From Dehalogenimonas sp. WBC-2 (GTDB taxonomy: Bacteria > Chloroflexota > Dehalococcoidia > Dehalococcoidales > Dehalococcoidaceae): a DNA stretch of 64,000 nt. The stretch spans positions 186,001 through 250,000 of the forward strand of contig CP011392.1 of the NCBI GenBank assembly GCA_001005265.1, read 5' to 3'. The notes under the pieces are model-generated. The model ran no database searches. It saw nothing but the letters and a program-made list of their open reading frames with translations, and was not told the origin of the DNA. Every line of letters starts with the position of its first letter. Within the stretch, counting starts at the first letter, position 1. Position numbers and translations under genes: made by a program. This document shows positions 16,380 to 25,487 of the stretch, piece after piece.

Positions 16380-16525
16380 AATTTATGCCTCTCTATTGCA
16401 ATCGCCGTTGTTAATGATATTTGGCTTTTATTATTACCAAGTCTTCAGTAGGATTTAAGACAGCGATTTCATTTTACGATATGTAGTATCTCCAGGTACA
16501 TATTAGTACTGTGGTTGTCACGGGA

Positions 16526-16554
16526 TTGACTCATCAGGATATGAGGCATATATT
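16526..16554 (+). promoter_or_regulatory. Promoter of the iron alcohol dehydrogenase gene
   Basis: TTGACT (16526-16531), a 17-base spacer and TATATT (16549-16554). GAGGG lies eight bases ahead of the ATG at 16585. Confidence 0.7.
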
Positions 16555-16584
16555 GATTCTATACCAACGAAAGAGGGACTTGCT

Positions 16585-17724
16585 ATGTTAAGTGAATTCT
16601 ATATGCCAACAAAGGTGATTTTCGGCGAAGGTTCCTTCAGCGGTATCGGCGACGAGGCCACACTTCTGGGAAAGCGGGCGGTGATTGTTTCCGGCCGTAA
16701 TAGCCTCCGGCGCCTTGGAGTACTCGATAAGGCCGCGGACCTGCTGGAAAAAGCCGGAATTCAGACATTCATTTTCGACAAGGCAGAACCCAACCCCCGC
16801 GCCTCAACCGTTGATGAAGGGGCGGCATTGGTTAGAAAAGAGCGGATCGATCTGGTCATCGCCTTAGGCGGCGGTAGTGCCATGGATGCCTCAAAAGGGA
16901 TTGCCCTGGCTTCAGCCGGAGATCAACCGGTTTGGAAATATTTGACAGGCCGCGATAATCCATCCGGCAGAGTGCCTGCCCTGCTAATGGTGCCGACGGT
17001 GGCCGGTTCCGGTTCAGAGGTCAATTCGGGCGCCGTTATAACCAACTGGGCAACCCATGAGAAAAGGGTATTGTCCCGACCATCACTTCAGCCTAAAACA
17101 GCCATAATTGATCCTGAATTAGCATTAAGTCTACCGCTAGCCCCAACCCTTCAGGGAGGGGTGGATATCTTTTGCCATGCCCTTGAACCGTACATTACCG
17201 CAAGTGACCCAGAAGACCTCAATGATGGCTGGCGTGAGGCGATGATGAAAAATGTTGTTAAATTTCTGCCTTTATTAAAGGAAAATCTGCATAACCCGGG
17301 AGCCCGGCGTGCATTGGCATGGGCTTCAACTATGGCTTGTTCCGCTTTCTCCGGCCTCGGCGGCGGAAATGGCTCAATGACCCTTCACGGCATCGAACAC
17401 CCGCTCTCCGGTTTGTATGATATCGCTCATGGAGATGGCCTGGCAGCGCTACTTCCAGCCTGGCTGGCTGACGTTTCCAGGGTGAAGGCCGATCGTGTCC
17501 GGCTCTTGGGAGAACGGGTATTCGGTGCCAGCGACGGTCAAAAAGCTGTCGAAGACTGGTTGAAATCTGTTGGCATGAGACACCGGCTTGAGGGACTTGG
17601 AGTAACCATGGACAGCATTCCGGAATTGGCGCGTCTGGCAGGTATATCATCGCCCTGGATCATCAACAACCCGACACCTCTTGATAAGGGTGATATCGAG
17701 CGTCTTTACCGCATGGCCTGGTAA
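16585..17724 (+). CDS. Iron-containing alcohol dehydrogenase
   Basis: A 379-residue group III (iron-dependent) alcohol dehydrogenase. The NAD(P)-binding domain shows IALGGGSAMDASKGIAL near residues 92-108 and the loop VPTVAGSGSEV. Metal ligands are visible as Asp and His in GGVDIFCHALEPY and two His in LHGIEHPLSGLYDIAHGDGLA. These enzymes interconvert aldehydes or ketones and alcohols; 1,3-propanediol, butanol and lactaldehyde are typical substrates, and the sequence does not decide. It is transcribed alone from its own promoter, with the next gene 61 bases on. In an organism that lives by reductive dehalogenation, it may be for redox balancing or detoxification. Confidence 0.93.
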   Translation: MLSEFYMPTKVIFGEGSFSGIGDEATLLGKRAVIVSGRNSLRRLGVLDKAADLLEKAGIQTFIFDKAEPNPRASTVDEGAALVRKERIDLVIALGGGSAMDASKGIALASAGDQPVWKYLTGRDNPSGRVPALLMVPTVAGSGSEVNSGAVITNWATHEKRVLSRPSLQPKTAIIDPELALSLPLAPTLQGGVDIFCHALEPYITASDPEDLNDGWREAMMKNVVKFLPLLKENLHNPGARRALAWASTMACSAFSGLGGGNGSMTLHGIEHPLSGLYDIAHGDGLAALLPAWLADVSRVKADRVRLLGERVFGASDGQKAVEDWLKSVGMRHRLEGLGVTMDSIPELARLAGISSPWIINNPTPLDKGDIERLYRMAW

Positions 17725-17785
17725 GCCATTTAAGGAGCTTTGGCTACCTTTCACTTCTACGGTAGTGATATAATTTACGGTAATA

Positions 17786-18157
17786 GTGAACGCTGCTACA
17801 AATACCGGTGCGTCTAAAAAAGTGCCAACAAAAGGCGATCTTGAGTCGCTTGTCATCGTTAACGTCCTGGCAAGTCTCGGCTTTGGTGTAATTATCTTCT
17901 TTAGCGGCGAATACAAAGTTGCCGCCTTCTGGGTTGCTGCCGCCTTGGTAGTGGGTGTTGCATACATGGTCAGCCTTGTGCCGGACCGGTTAAAGTTATG
18001 GCGGTATGCCCTCATTGTGGTCGGTTTCTTTGCCCCCGGAGCGATCGGGCCTCTGCTTCAATCAGACCAGGATTACAGTGCGGCAGGTCTCGTCTTCCTC
18101 ATGGCACTATTCTGGCTTCCTCTTATCAGAAGCGCTCGCCGATCTGATACAGCCTGA
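17786..18157 (+). CDS. Small integral membrane protein of unknown function
   Basis: A 123-residue protein starting at GTG. After a charged N terminus (TKGDLES) there are four predicted membrane helices at about residues 22-40, 44-62, 72-90 and 98-114, with a positive C-terminal end (RSARRSDTA). The layout resembles small conserved YrdB- or SPW-like membrane proteins, but no defining motif is visible. A palindromic stretch GATACGATTTCGTATC follows the stop codon. I do not recognise it further. Confidence 0.65.
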   Translation: MNAATNTGASKKVPTKGDLESLVIVNVLASLGFGVIIFFSGEYKVAAFWVAAALVVGVAYMVSLVPDRLKLWRYALIVVGFFAPGAIGPLLQSDQDYSAAGLVFLMALFWLPLIRSARRSDTA

Positions 18158-18281
18158 TTTTTTGATACGATTTCGTATCCTTGTCCGGACTGCAGGCTGA
18201 AGCAGCGGGATTTGTTTTATAATGATAAAGAGTGCGGAATCAATGAAAGTGGAAAACAGATTCAACTTAGAACCACCGACT

Positions 18282-18343
18282 GAATTGTGGCTTTGAATCA
18301 AAACTCCGGTAATCAAAAGCCTATATTTGGGGCAAAACAATTC
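18282..18343 (-). repeat. GAATTGTT-ended palindromic element, copy 1 (inverted)
   Basis: A 62-bp element with GAATTGTKKY...AACAATTC ends, in the opposite orientation to the two copies at 25046-25108 and 61136-61198. It contains the shared core TTGAATCAAAACTCCGGT. The rest of 18158-18555 holds the gyrB promoter and no gene. Confidence 0.75.
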
Positions 18344-18408
18344 GCTATTATTTGGGTCAATTCATCAGACTATTATCAGCCTGATATGTTATGGACTCAT
18401 ACGCTCCT

Positions 18409-18438
18409 TTGCCCCGTCCTAGCTAAAAATGTTATAAT
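18409..18438 (+). promoter_or_regulatory. Candidate gyrB promoter
   Basis: TTGCCC (18409-18414), an 18-base spacer and TATAAT (18433-18438), about 110 bases ahead of the gyrB ATG. Confidence 0.55.
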
Positions 18439-18555
18439 AGTATAGCTAGAAACGCATGATTTACGAACAATTTACTAACCCGTTACCGGCCTCGGCTTTC
18501 TCACCAAGAAGACCGTGGAGCCAAGCCCCATCGATTTTAACAGTAAGGTAGAACT

Positions 18556-20484
18556 ATGGTTGAAGAAATGATTTCAGACGGCGTGTCTAAGTCCGCTAGC
18601 TATACTGCCGCAGACATTCAGGTACTGGGAGGCCGTGAAGCAGTACGCAAGCGCCCGGGTATGTATATCGGTTCCACGGATTCCCGAGGGCTGCACCACC
18701 TGGTTTATGAAATTGTCTATAACTCCGTTGATGAGGCTATGGCCGGCTCTTGCGACAAGATCAATGTTATCATTCATGGTGATGAATCAGTGTCTGTCGA
18801 GGATAATGGCCGCGGCATTCCGGTAGATATTCAGAAAAATACCGGTGTTTCGGCGTTGGAAACGGTGATGACGGTACTGCATGCCGGTGCCAAGTTCGGC
18901 GGCAAAACCTATCAGGTTTCTGGCGGCTTGCATGGTGTCGGTGCTTCGGTGGTTAACGCTCTGTCGGAGTGGGTCTCGGTGGAGGTCCGCCGCGACGGCA
19001 AGCTTTACCGTCAGGAATACAAAGAAGGCATACCGGTGGCGCCCGTGGCTATTGTCGGAGAATCCTGTGGTACCGGCACGACCACGATGTTCAAGTTTGA
19101 TCATAAGATCTTCGGGGAATCATCTTATGATTATAAAATCCTTACCGAACGGATAAGGGAAATAGCCTACCTCAACAAAGGTCTGGAGATATCCATCATT
19201 GACCGTCGCACCGAGACTGAGCAGACCTATTACTTTGAAGGCGGTATTACTGGTTTTGTGCGGCATCTGAACCATAACCGCATTACCATCCATAAACTGC
19301 CGATATCTATACACAAGAAGATAGACTCCTCCATAGTTGAAGTAGCGTTGCAGTACAACGACGGCTATACCGAGACGAATTTCAGCTTTGCCAACTGTAT
19401 TAACACCCAAGACGGCGGTACTCATCTGACCGGTTTCCGCTCTGCCATGACCAGGGTCATCAATGATTACGCGTACAAGAACAAACTGATCAAGGATTCT
19501 GACCCCAACATCATGGGTGATGACGCCCGCGAAGGCCTGGTCAGCATAGTTTCGGTCAAGCTGCCCGAGCCGCAGTTTGAGGGACAGACCAAGGGCAAAT
19601 TGGGCAACGCCGAAATGAAAAGCCTGGTGGAAAGCGCTGTCGTCGATCAGTTGGCATTATATTTTGAAGAACATCCGGAAGAAGCCAGGAAAATCATTGA
19701 GAAGGTGCTGACCTCCGCCCGCGCCCGCGATGCGGCGCGCAAGGCACGTGATCTTATAATTAAAAAGAATTCCCTTGACGGCGGCGCTCTACCGGGCAAG
19801 CTGGCCGAATGCTCAGAGAAAGAGCCGTCGCTGTGTGAGTTATTCCTGGTCGAGGGTGATTCCGCAGGTGGTTCAGCCAAACAGGGCCGTAACCGCCGTT
19901 TCCAGGCCATACTGCCACTACGCGGTAAAATTCTGAATGTGGAGAAGGCGGCACCGGATAAGATGCTGTCCCACGAGGAAATCAGGGCCATTATCACCGC
20001 TCTTGGAGCGGGTATCGGCGAAGATTTTGACTTCGGCAAGCTCCGTTACCACCGCGTGGTTTTAATGACTGATGCTGACGTGGATGGTTCTCACATTCGC
20101 ACATTGCTCCTGACCTTCTTCTTCCGTCACATGAGTAAATTGATCTCAAACGGCGGTCTTTATATCGCCCAGCCGCCGCTTTATCGCATTAAGCAGGGTC
20201 AGAACGAGCGCTGGGTCTATTCAGACGCGGAGAAGGACGAGACGCTCAAGGAATTCAAAGGCAAGAACGTTGACGTGCAGCGCTATAAGGGTCTTGGTGA
20301 AATGTCCGCCGAACAATTATGGAGCACTACTATGAACCCCGCTACTCGAACCCTTTTGAATGTAGAGGTGGAGGATGCCGCCCACGCCGACGGAACATTC
20401 AACCTTCTGATGGGAGATGAGGTGCCGCCGCGCAAAGCATTTATCCAGGCGCATGCGCAGCAGGTCAAGAACCTTGATATCTAA
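18556..20484 (+). CDS. gyrB: DNA gyrase subunit B
   Basis: A 642-residue type IIA topoisomerase ATPase subunit. The GHKL ATPase includes the catalytic Glu and Asn in YEIVYNSVDEAMAG (most GyrB have D where this has Y), the VEDNGRGIPVDI loop and the ATP lid GGLHGVGASVVNALS. A transducer domain follows (the KLPEPQFEGQTKGKLGN region contains the conserved QTK lysine). The TOPRIM domain has LFLVEGDSAGGSAKQGRNR and the DADVDGSHIRTLLLTFF metal site. The C terminus (RYKGLGEMSAEQLW) is the GyrA-contacting tail, without the gammaproteobacterial insertion. No gyrA is adjacent. It ends at a strong terminator. Confidence 0.97.
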   Translation: MVEEMISDGVSKSASYTAADIQVLGGREAVRKRPGMYIGSTDSRGLHHLVYEIVYNSVDEAMAGSCDKINVIIHGDESVSVEDNGRGIPVDIQKNTGVSALETVMTVLHAGAKFGGKTYQVSGGLHGVGASVVNALSEWVSVEVRRDGKLYRQEYKEGIPVAPVAIVGESCGTGTTTMFKFDHKIFGESSYDYKILTERIREIAYLNKGLEISIIDRRTETEQTYYFEGGITGFVRHLNHNRITIHKLPISIHKKIDSSIVEVALQYNDGYTETNFSFANCINTQDGGTHLTGFRSAMTRVINDYAYKNKLIKDSDPNIMGDDAREGLVSIVSVKLPEPQFEGQTKGKLGNAEMKSLVESAVVDQLALYFEEHPEEARKIIEKVLTSARARDAARKARDLIIKKNSLDGGALPGKLAECSEKEPSLCELFLVEGDSAGGSAKQGRNRRFQAILPLRGKILNVEKAAPDKMLSHEEIRAIITALGAGIGEDFDFGKLRYHRVVLMTDADVDGSHIRTLLLTFFFRHMSKLISNGGLYIAQPPLYRIKQGQNERWVYSDAEKDETLKEFKGKNVDVQRYKGLGEMSAEQLWSTTMNPATRTLLNVEVEDAAHADGTFNLLMGDEVPPRKAFIQAHAQQVKNLDI

Positions 20485-20504
20485 AAGTCTTAAATAAAAT
20501 AGCT

Positions 20505-20533
20505 AAAGAGGGATTAAAAAATCCCTCTTTTTG
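20505..20533 (+). terminator. gyrB terminator
   Basis: Stem AAAGAGGGATT/AATCCCTCTTT with an A-rich loop, followed by a T-rich tract, 21 bases after the stop codon. Confidence 0.9.
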
Positions 20534-20602
20534 TTTGTATATTCTTTATCAAATATAGCCACACCTTTTCTTATAATGTGAGTGCTGTGTTAGACTATCA
20601 CT

Positions 20603-21151
20603 ATGATTTCAGATGAAGCCGAAAGCAAAACCGCAGAGGCTGAAAAAGAAGATCAGGATTTACCAAGTTTGGAACTTGTTTATACTGAAGTGAAAGATAA
20701 ACTGGAAATCCAGCTTGGCCAGATTGATGCTCTGGATAATAAATCAGGGACTCTGATGTTTGTCGCCAGCATCGTAATAGGTATGGGGGCGGCCGCACAG
20801 GCCGCCATTCTGGGCACTTTTAAGGAAACCTTGCCTATGATTCTGTTTTCCGTCCCCATAGTTTTCTATGTCCTCACTGTGATACTGGCAATGCGCAGCT
20901 GGGTCCGGCGGCCTTATTTCCGTGACCCGGAGCCCAGGCCTCTGCGGGATTATTACCTCGCCCAGCCATACCAGTTCACCAAAAGAAGGCTTATCACTCA
21001 TTTTATTTCTTCTTATGAGTGGAATGAAGTTGTAATGAAGAAGAAGGTAAGTGAACTCAGGTACGCCGTATGGTTCTTTTTACTTCAAGTAATAGCGTTA
21101 ACGGTTGTCTTGGCGAGTCGGCCATGGTTAAGTCTAATCTTCGGAGAATAA
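20603..21151 (+). CDS. Membrane protein resembling Pycsar/SLATT-type effectors
   Basis: A 182-residue protein. After an acidic N-terminal tail comes an amphipathic helix with LEIQLGQIDALDNKSGTLMF, then two membrane helices (about 50-68 and 76-95), a charged loop (RRPYFRDPEPRPLRDYY) and a third membrane helix near the C terminus (151-172). A Q-x-x-x-IDALD-x-K-x-G segment just before paired membrane helices is seen in several small membrane families, including the PycTM effectors of cyclic-nucleotide defence systems. No nucleotide cyclase is adjacent, so the resemblance may be only structural. The next gene starts one base after its stop codon. Confidence 0.6.
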   Translation: MISDEAESKTAEAEKEDQDLPSLELVYTEVKDKLEIQLGQIDALDNKSGTLMFVASIVIGMGAAAQAAILGTFKETLPMILFSVPIVFYVLTVILAMRSWVRRPYFRDPEPRPLRDYYLAQPYQFTKRRLITHFISSYEWNEVVMKKKVSELRYAVWFFLLQVIALTVVLASRPWLSLIFGE

Positions 21152-21152
21152 G

Positions 21153-21419
21153 ATGATAAATGAAAATGAAGCCTCAGAAAAGTCCGCTGATGAAGATAAG
21201 GTTGCTTCCCCCGATATCGAATCTAATAAGCAGGAAAATATCGACGGGGTGACTGAAGAACAGAAAAAGGAACACCCGGAAGAAACTAATCCGGATATTT
21301 GTGACCCGCGGCTTTTCAGTCCGCTTCAAGAAGCGGATTCGGCACCTCCTGCGGAACGTTTGGCGGAAACCTTGTCTGCGGAAGAAATAGAAAACGAAAC
21401 CCCTCCGAGTGAAAATTAG
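21153..21419 (+). CDS. Small acidic protein, unknown function
   Basis: An 88-residue, very acidic, low-complexity protein (rich in Glu, Asp, Ser, Asn and Pro) with no hydrophobic segment; it is probably disordered. The ATG follows the upstream stop after one base, and GGAG of the preceding codons provides the ribosome site, so it is likely translated together with the membrane protein. This tight coupling is the main reason to accept it as real. It could be a soluble partner or regulator of that membrane protein; this is inference. The following 300 bases to rel hold no gene that I can support. Confidence 0.6.
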   Translation: MINENEASEKSADEDKVASPDIESNKQENIDGVTEEQKKEHPEETNPDICDPRLFSPLQEADSAPPAERLAETLSAEEIENETPPSEN

Positions 21420-21718
21420 ATTCATTAAGCGATTCGTCATAATCAAGCTTGTTGATCATCAGGACAAGGTGTCATTTTAGGTCTCATCTAGTGTCATTCA
21501 CCTTCTGATCCTTCCTGTATCCAACTGAAATCTACGTGATACCGTAACAGTTCCAAACTGACGTATTTGCTCAAAAGATTCGGCACTATTCAGTCACCGT
21601 CAGTGTTAACCCCAAAGTATGACTTAAACCTAAGTTGCATCTACATAAACTGCTAATCCTTTTGCCCGGCCGCACGTGTATGAGCTATACTAGCGGGGAA
21701 CAACTTTATGGTAAACCA

Positions 21719-23926
21719 ATGGAATTAGCTGTTCTGCTGGAAACCTGCGCCAGATATTTACCGCCCGAAAAGATTAAACTGATTGAGGCGGCGTACCGGT
21801 TTGCAGAGGAGGCTCACCAGGGTCAAAGCCGCAAAAGTGGCGAACCATTTATTGAGCATCCACTGTCGGTAGCCCTGGTACTGGCTGAACTTCAACTGGA
21901 CACCACAACCATTGAAGCTGCTTTGCTGCATGATGTACCAGAAGATTCAAGCGTACCTTTAGCAAAAATTGAAGAGCAGTTTGGCAAAGATGTGGCCAAG
22001 CTGGTCGACGGAGTTACCAAGCTAGCTAAACTCTCGCTGGCTGCTCCCGGCGAGACCCGCTTCTCTGGCAATACCACCTATGAACGCCAGGCAGAGAACC
22101 TGCGCAAGATGCTGGTGGCAATGGCCGAGGACCTGCGTGTTGTCTTCATCAAGTTGGCAGACCGGTTACATAATATGCGTACCCTGGAAGCTATGTCGCC
22201 GGATAAACAGAAGGATATCGCCCGTGAAACACTGGAGATATATGCCCCCCTGGCCCATCGTTTGGGTATCTGGGAGATCAAATGGCAGCTTGAGGATCTG
22301 GCCTTCCGGTTCCTGGAGCCCCAACATTACAAATCACTGGCCAGGCTTATAGCCGGCAAGCGCACCCAGCGCGAGGAGTTCATTAATAAGGTTATTGATA
22401 TTCTCCGGTCTGAATTTGAGGCTGCGGGTATAAGGCCCGAAATTACCGGACGTGCCAAGCATATCTATTCTTTACACCAAAAGGCAGAAAAATACGCCTC
22501 CCAAGGCCGTCACTTTGACGAGATTTATGACCTGCTGGCTATTCGGGTTCTGGTCAATAGTGTCCATGAATGTTACACAGCCCTCGGTACGGTTCACAAT
22601 CTGTGGCATCCTATCCCGGGTTCTTTTGATGATTATATAGCCAACCCCAAACCAAACGGTTACCAGTCGCTGCATACTGCGGTGCTGTCTCTTTCCGGGA
22701 CACCTCTGGAAATACAGATACGCACCTATGAGATGCATAGTCTGGCGGAGTATGGTGTTGCCGCTCACTGGCGTTATAAAGAAGGTGAACGTGTTACCAA
22801 TAAGTCTGAAGACCGTATTTCCTGGTTGCGCCAATTGGTTGACTGGCATAGGGACCTCTCCGGCGCCGAAGAATTTCTGGAATCGGTCAAAACTGACATC
22901 TTTAACGATCAGGTATTTGTTTTCACTCCGGGCGGGGAGATTAAAGACTTGCCCAAAGGAGCCACTCCTCTGGACTTTGCGTACCGCGTCCATACGGAAC
23001 TTGGTCACCGCTGCGTCGGCTCTAAAATTAACGGTAAGCTGGTAAGTCTGGACTACCAGTTGAAGAACGGTGATGTAGTTGAGATCGTTACCACCAAGAA
23101 GGATAAAGGACCGTCGCGGGATTGGCTGAATCCCAATCTTGGTTACGTCAAGACTTCTCATGCCATTACCAAAATCCGCCAGTGGTTTAAAAAGCAGGAA
23201 CGGGCGGAAAATATTGAAAAAGGCCGGGAGTACCTGGAAAAAGAGTTTCGCCATCTTAGTATTAAAATGCCGGAACGTGAGGCTTTGGCCAAGCAACACG
23301 GCTATGACAATAGTGATGAATTTCTAGCGGCCATCGGTTACGGCGGTCTATCGGCGCACACCGTCGCTTTGACACAGGCTGCCCAGACTGAAGGCCCGCG
23401 GCCGACAACACCTGAAACGGCTTTTGTGCCTGCTACCACTGCCCCAACTAAAGTTGACGGCGATGGCGTGTCGGTCATGGGGCTGGGAGACATTCTGACC
23501 AAAATGGCCGGCTGCTGCCAGCCGTTGCCAGGTGATGACATCGTTGGCTATGTCACCCGCTCTCAAGGCGTGACCATTCATCGCGCAGATTGTCACAATG
23601 TTTCCAGAGAGGATGAACCGGAGCGTCTTATCAGGGTAGCTTGGGGGCACCAAGACCGGCTTTATCCTGCCAAGCTTCAGGTGTCCGCCTGGGACAGGGT
23701 TGGTTTGGTGCGTGATATTTCCACCCTCATTGCTGATGAAAAGGTCAACATCACAAACATGACTGTATCCGAAAGTCCTGAGCGGGTAACGACACTTGTC
23801 CTATCCATCGAGACCAAGGGGTTATCCCAACTAGCCCGTCTCATTTCCAAGATGGAAGGTGTCAAAGGGGTGACTAATGTCAACCGTATCGGAGAGGAAG
23901 TAAAGTCACGGTCCGGCTCCATGTAG
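21719..23926 (+). CDS. rel: Bifunctional (p)ppGpp synthetase/hydrolase Rel
   Basis: A 735-residue RelA/SpoT-type enzyme controlling the stringent response. The N-terminal HD hydrolase keeps its metal motif (ALLHDVPEDS, near residue 70), so hydrolase activity is expected. The synthetase domain follows (YDLLAIRVLV; the substrate loop PNGYQSLHTAV; EIQIRT). Then come the TGS domain (DQVFVFTPGGEIKDLPKGAT), the conserved-cysteine/zinc region (AGCCQPLPGDDIVGYV) and a C-terminal ACT domain. The frame is open to TTG 21635 and ATG 21680 lies between. I prefer ATG 21719 because family proteins begin close to this point, though none of these starts has a good Shine-Dalgarno sequence. The start is therefore uncertain by up to 28 codons. 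Confidence 0.93.
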   Translation: MELAVLLETCARYLPPEKIKLIEAAYRFAEEAHQGQSRKSGEPFIEHPLSVALVLAELQLDTTTIEAALLHDVPEDSSVPLAKIEEQFGKDVAKLVDGVTKLAKLSLAAPGETRFSGNTTYERQAENLRKMLVAMAEDLRVVFIKLADRLHNMRTLEAMSPDKQKDIARETLEIYAPLAHRLGIWEIKWQLEDLAFRFLEPQHYKSLARLIAGKRTQREEFINKVIDILRSEFEAAGIRPEITGRAKHIYSLHQKAEKYASQGRHFDEIYDLLAIRVLVNSVHECYTALGTVHNLWHPIPGSFDDYIANPKPNGYQSLHTAVLSLSGTPLEIQIRTYEMHSLAEYGVAAHWRYKEGERVTNKSEDRISWLRQLVDWHRDLSGAEEFLESVKTDIFNDQVFVFTPGGEIKDLPKGATPLDFAYRVHTELGHRCVGSKINGKLVSLDYQLKNGDVVEIVTTKKDKGPSRDWLNPNLGYVKTSHAITKIRQWFKKQERAENIEKGREYLEKEFRHLSIKMPEREALAKQHGYDNSDEFLAAIGYGGLSAHTVALTQAAQTEGPRPTTPETAFVPATTAPTKVDGDGVSVMGLGDILTKMAGCCQPLPGDDIVGYVTRSQGVTIHRADCHNVSREDEPERLIRVAWGHQDRLYPAKLQVSAWDRVGLVRDISTLIADEKVNITNMTVSESPERVTTLVLSIETKGLSQLARLISKMEGVKGVTNVNRIGEEVKSRSGSM

Positions 23927-24022
23927 GCCCATTTTAACGCGTCAACCGGCTGTATTTCTATTGGTCTGAACGCCGATGCTATAATGGTAGCCATAATTTT
24001 AAAAAGAATCAGGTGGGGATAA

Positions 24023-24976
24023 ATGGACTGGAGTGGTTTTTGGGATATCTTTGCAGAGTGGGCTGGCGATCATGGCCTGCGGATTTTGTTTATCATCGTA
24101 GTGTCTTTTCTTTTCTATAAAGGCGTCAATACCTTTGCCACCCGCATAGTTCAGCGCTTAATCGATTTCCGCAAGCACCAGCACACCGACAGTGATGAAG
24201 CTGCACGCAGGGCCAAGACCATCACTGGCATGGTGGTTGGGGCTACTGGCGTCGCTGTCGTCACGGTGGCTGGTTTCATGATACTGGCTGAGTTCAACAT
24301 CGATATCGGGCCGCTTATCGCCAGCGCCGGTGTTGTCGGTGTCGCCATCGGTTTTGGTGCCCAGAGTCTGATTAAGGACACCTTAAACGGTCTTTTCATC
24401 ATATTGGAGGATCAGTTTAAGAATGGCGACGTGGTAAAAGTAGCCGGTTTCTCCGGCGTGGTTGAAGATCTCAACATGCGGCGAACTGTGCTGCGGGACC
24501 TTGACGGTATTGTCCATATTATTCCCAACGGCCAGATATTGACTGTTTCCAACTACACCCGGGAATGGGCCAGGGTTAATCTAAATGTCCCGGTGGCTTA
24601 TTCAACTGATTTAGCCAAAGCAACCGAGGTTATCAACCGCGTTGGCCGTGAGATTGCGGCCGACCCGGCATTCAGCAGCATGATCATTAGTTCACCTCAA
24701 GTACTGAGGGTGGATAAGTTCGGGGATTCCGGTATTGAGCTTAAGATACTGGGAGACACTAAACCGAATAAGCAGTGGGCCGTCACCGGGGAACTCCGCC
24801 GCCGCCTTAAAAATGCTTTTGATGAGACGGGTATCGAGATTCCTTTCCCTCACACCAAGTTATTTTTTGACAGTGCCCAACTGGAACAATACGCTGAGTT
24901 GCGGCAGTTGGCGGATATGGCTGCTGTCAAGGTAAAAAATACGCAACTGCCTGAAAACCCATTAATTCAGCCTTAG
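24023..24976 (+). CDS. mscS: Small-conductance mechanosensitive channel, MscS family
   Basis: A 317-residue channel that opens under membrane tension during hypo-osmotic shock. There are three N-terminal membrane helices; the pore helix TM3 carries the Gly/Ala pattern GVVGVAIGFGAQSLIKDTLNG. The MscS beta domain follows (QFKNGDVVKVAGFSGVVEDLNMRRTVLRD, then IPNGQI and VSNYTREWARV), and the C-terminal alpha/beta vestibule domain ends with IPFPHTKLFF. A TGCTATAAT extended -10 lies just upstream (23979-23987) and GGTGGGG serves as ribosome site. Monocistronic. It fits the osmotic-stress theme of the neighbouring potassium and Usp genes. Confidence 0.95.
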   Translation: MDWSGFWDIFAEWAGDHGLRILFIIVVSFLFYKGVNTFATRIVQRLIDFRKHQHTDSDEAARRAKTITGMVVGATGVAVVTVAGFMILAEFNIDIGPLIASAGVVGVAIGFGAQSLIKDTLNGLFIILEDQFKNGDVVKVAGFSGVVEDLNMRRTVLRDLDGIVHIIPNGQILTVSNYTREWARVNLNVPVAYSTDLAKATEVINRVGREIAADPAFSSMIISSPQVLRVDKFGDSGIELKILGDTKPNKQWAVTGELRRRLKNAFDETGIEIPFPHTKLFFDSAQLEQYAELRQLADMAAVKVKNTQLPENPLIQP

Positions 24977-25045
24977 GGCAATTCCAAATATCCAAGCTAA
25001 AAATGTTAAAAAATTTCAAATCCTAAATCCCAAAAGTCGAGTAGT

Positions 25046-25108
25046 GAATTGTTTTGACACAAATAGCCGTTTTTTGCTAACCGGAGTTTTGATTCAAAGC
25101 AACAATTC
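25046..25108 (+). repeat. GAATTGTT-ended palindromic element, copy 2
   Basis: A 63-bp element with inverted ends GAATTGTTTTGA/TCAAAGCAACAATTC and core ACAAATAGCCGTTTTTTG plus GGAGTTTTGATTCAAAG. It is nearly identical to 61136-61198. Similarity continues about 65 bp to the left (AAAAAATTTCAA...CCCAAAA) in both copies. The gene-free region 24977-25487 holds this element and repeat copy D. Confidence 0.85.
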
Positions 25109-25180
25109 GGCAATTATAAGTCAGTAGTGGGGACAAATAGGGATAAACCATATGCTGCTTTCATCGTAATCATGATATAT

Positions 25181-25253
25181 AGAGAACGTATGTTAGCACA
25201 AGAGTGGTGAAGTGGTCAATGGGTATTTGGAACTTTTTGAAGGTTTATTTTTT
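25181..25253 (-). repeat. Dispersed promoter-bearing repeat, copy D (short)
   Basis: Only the promoter half of the element is present. On the minus strand: AAATAAACCTTCAAAAAG, TTCCAAATACCCA, TTGACC (25219-25214), an 18-base spacer, TAACAT (25195-25190) and a GTTCTCT tail. The AACAACCGGTTGTT inverted repeats are missing. Confidence 0.75.
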
Positions 25254-25487
25254 CCGGTAATCCATCGACAGTTGACGGTGAGATTGAACCCTCGGCAGAT
25301 ACTCGGGTGTGACCGGGTATCTGCGCTACCCGCAATTGGTAAACCGGCGTCGGGATCTTTTTGCTCTGCCAGATTAAGACGAGCGAGACATCCTACGATT
25401 TACCGGAACAGGCTGGACAGGTACCGTACCCTACCAGCCTGTCAGTGATGTTTGACATAAGATAATATGCAATCAGCTAAAGCCGTA

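Noticed and set aside
22472-23299. 275-residue open frame on the minus strand
   Set aside because: Fully antisense to the rel synthetase/TGS domains, no ribosome site and no recognisable domain; a shadow frame.
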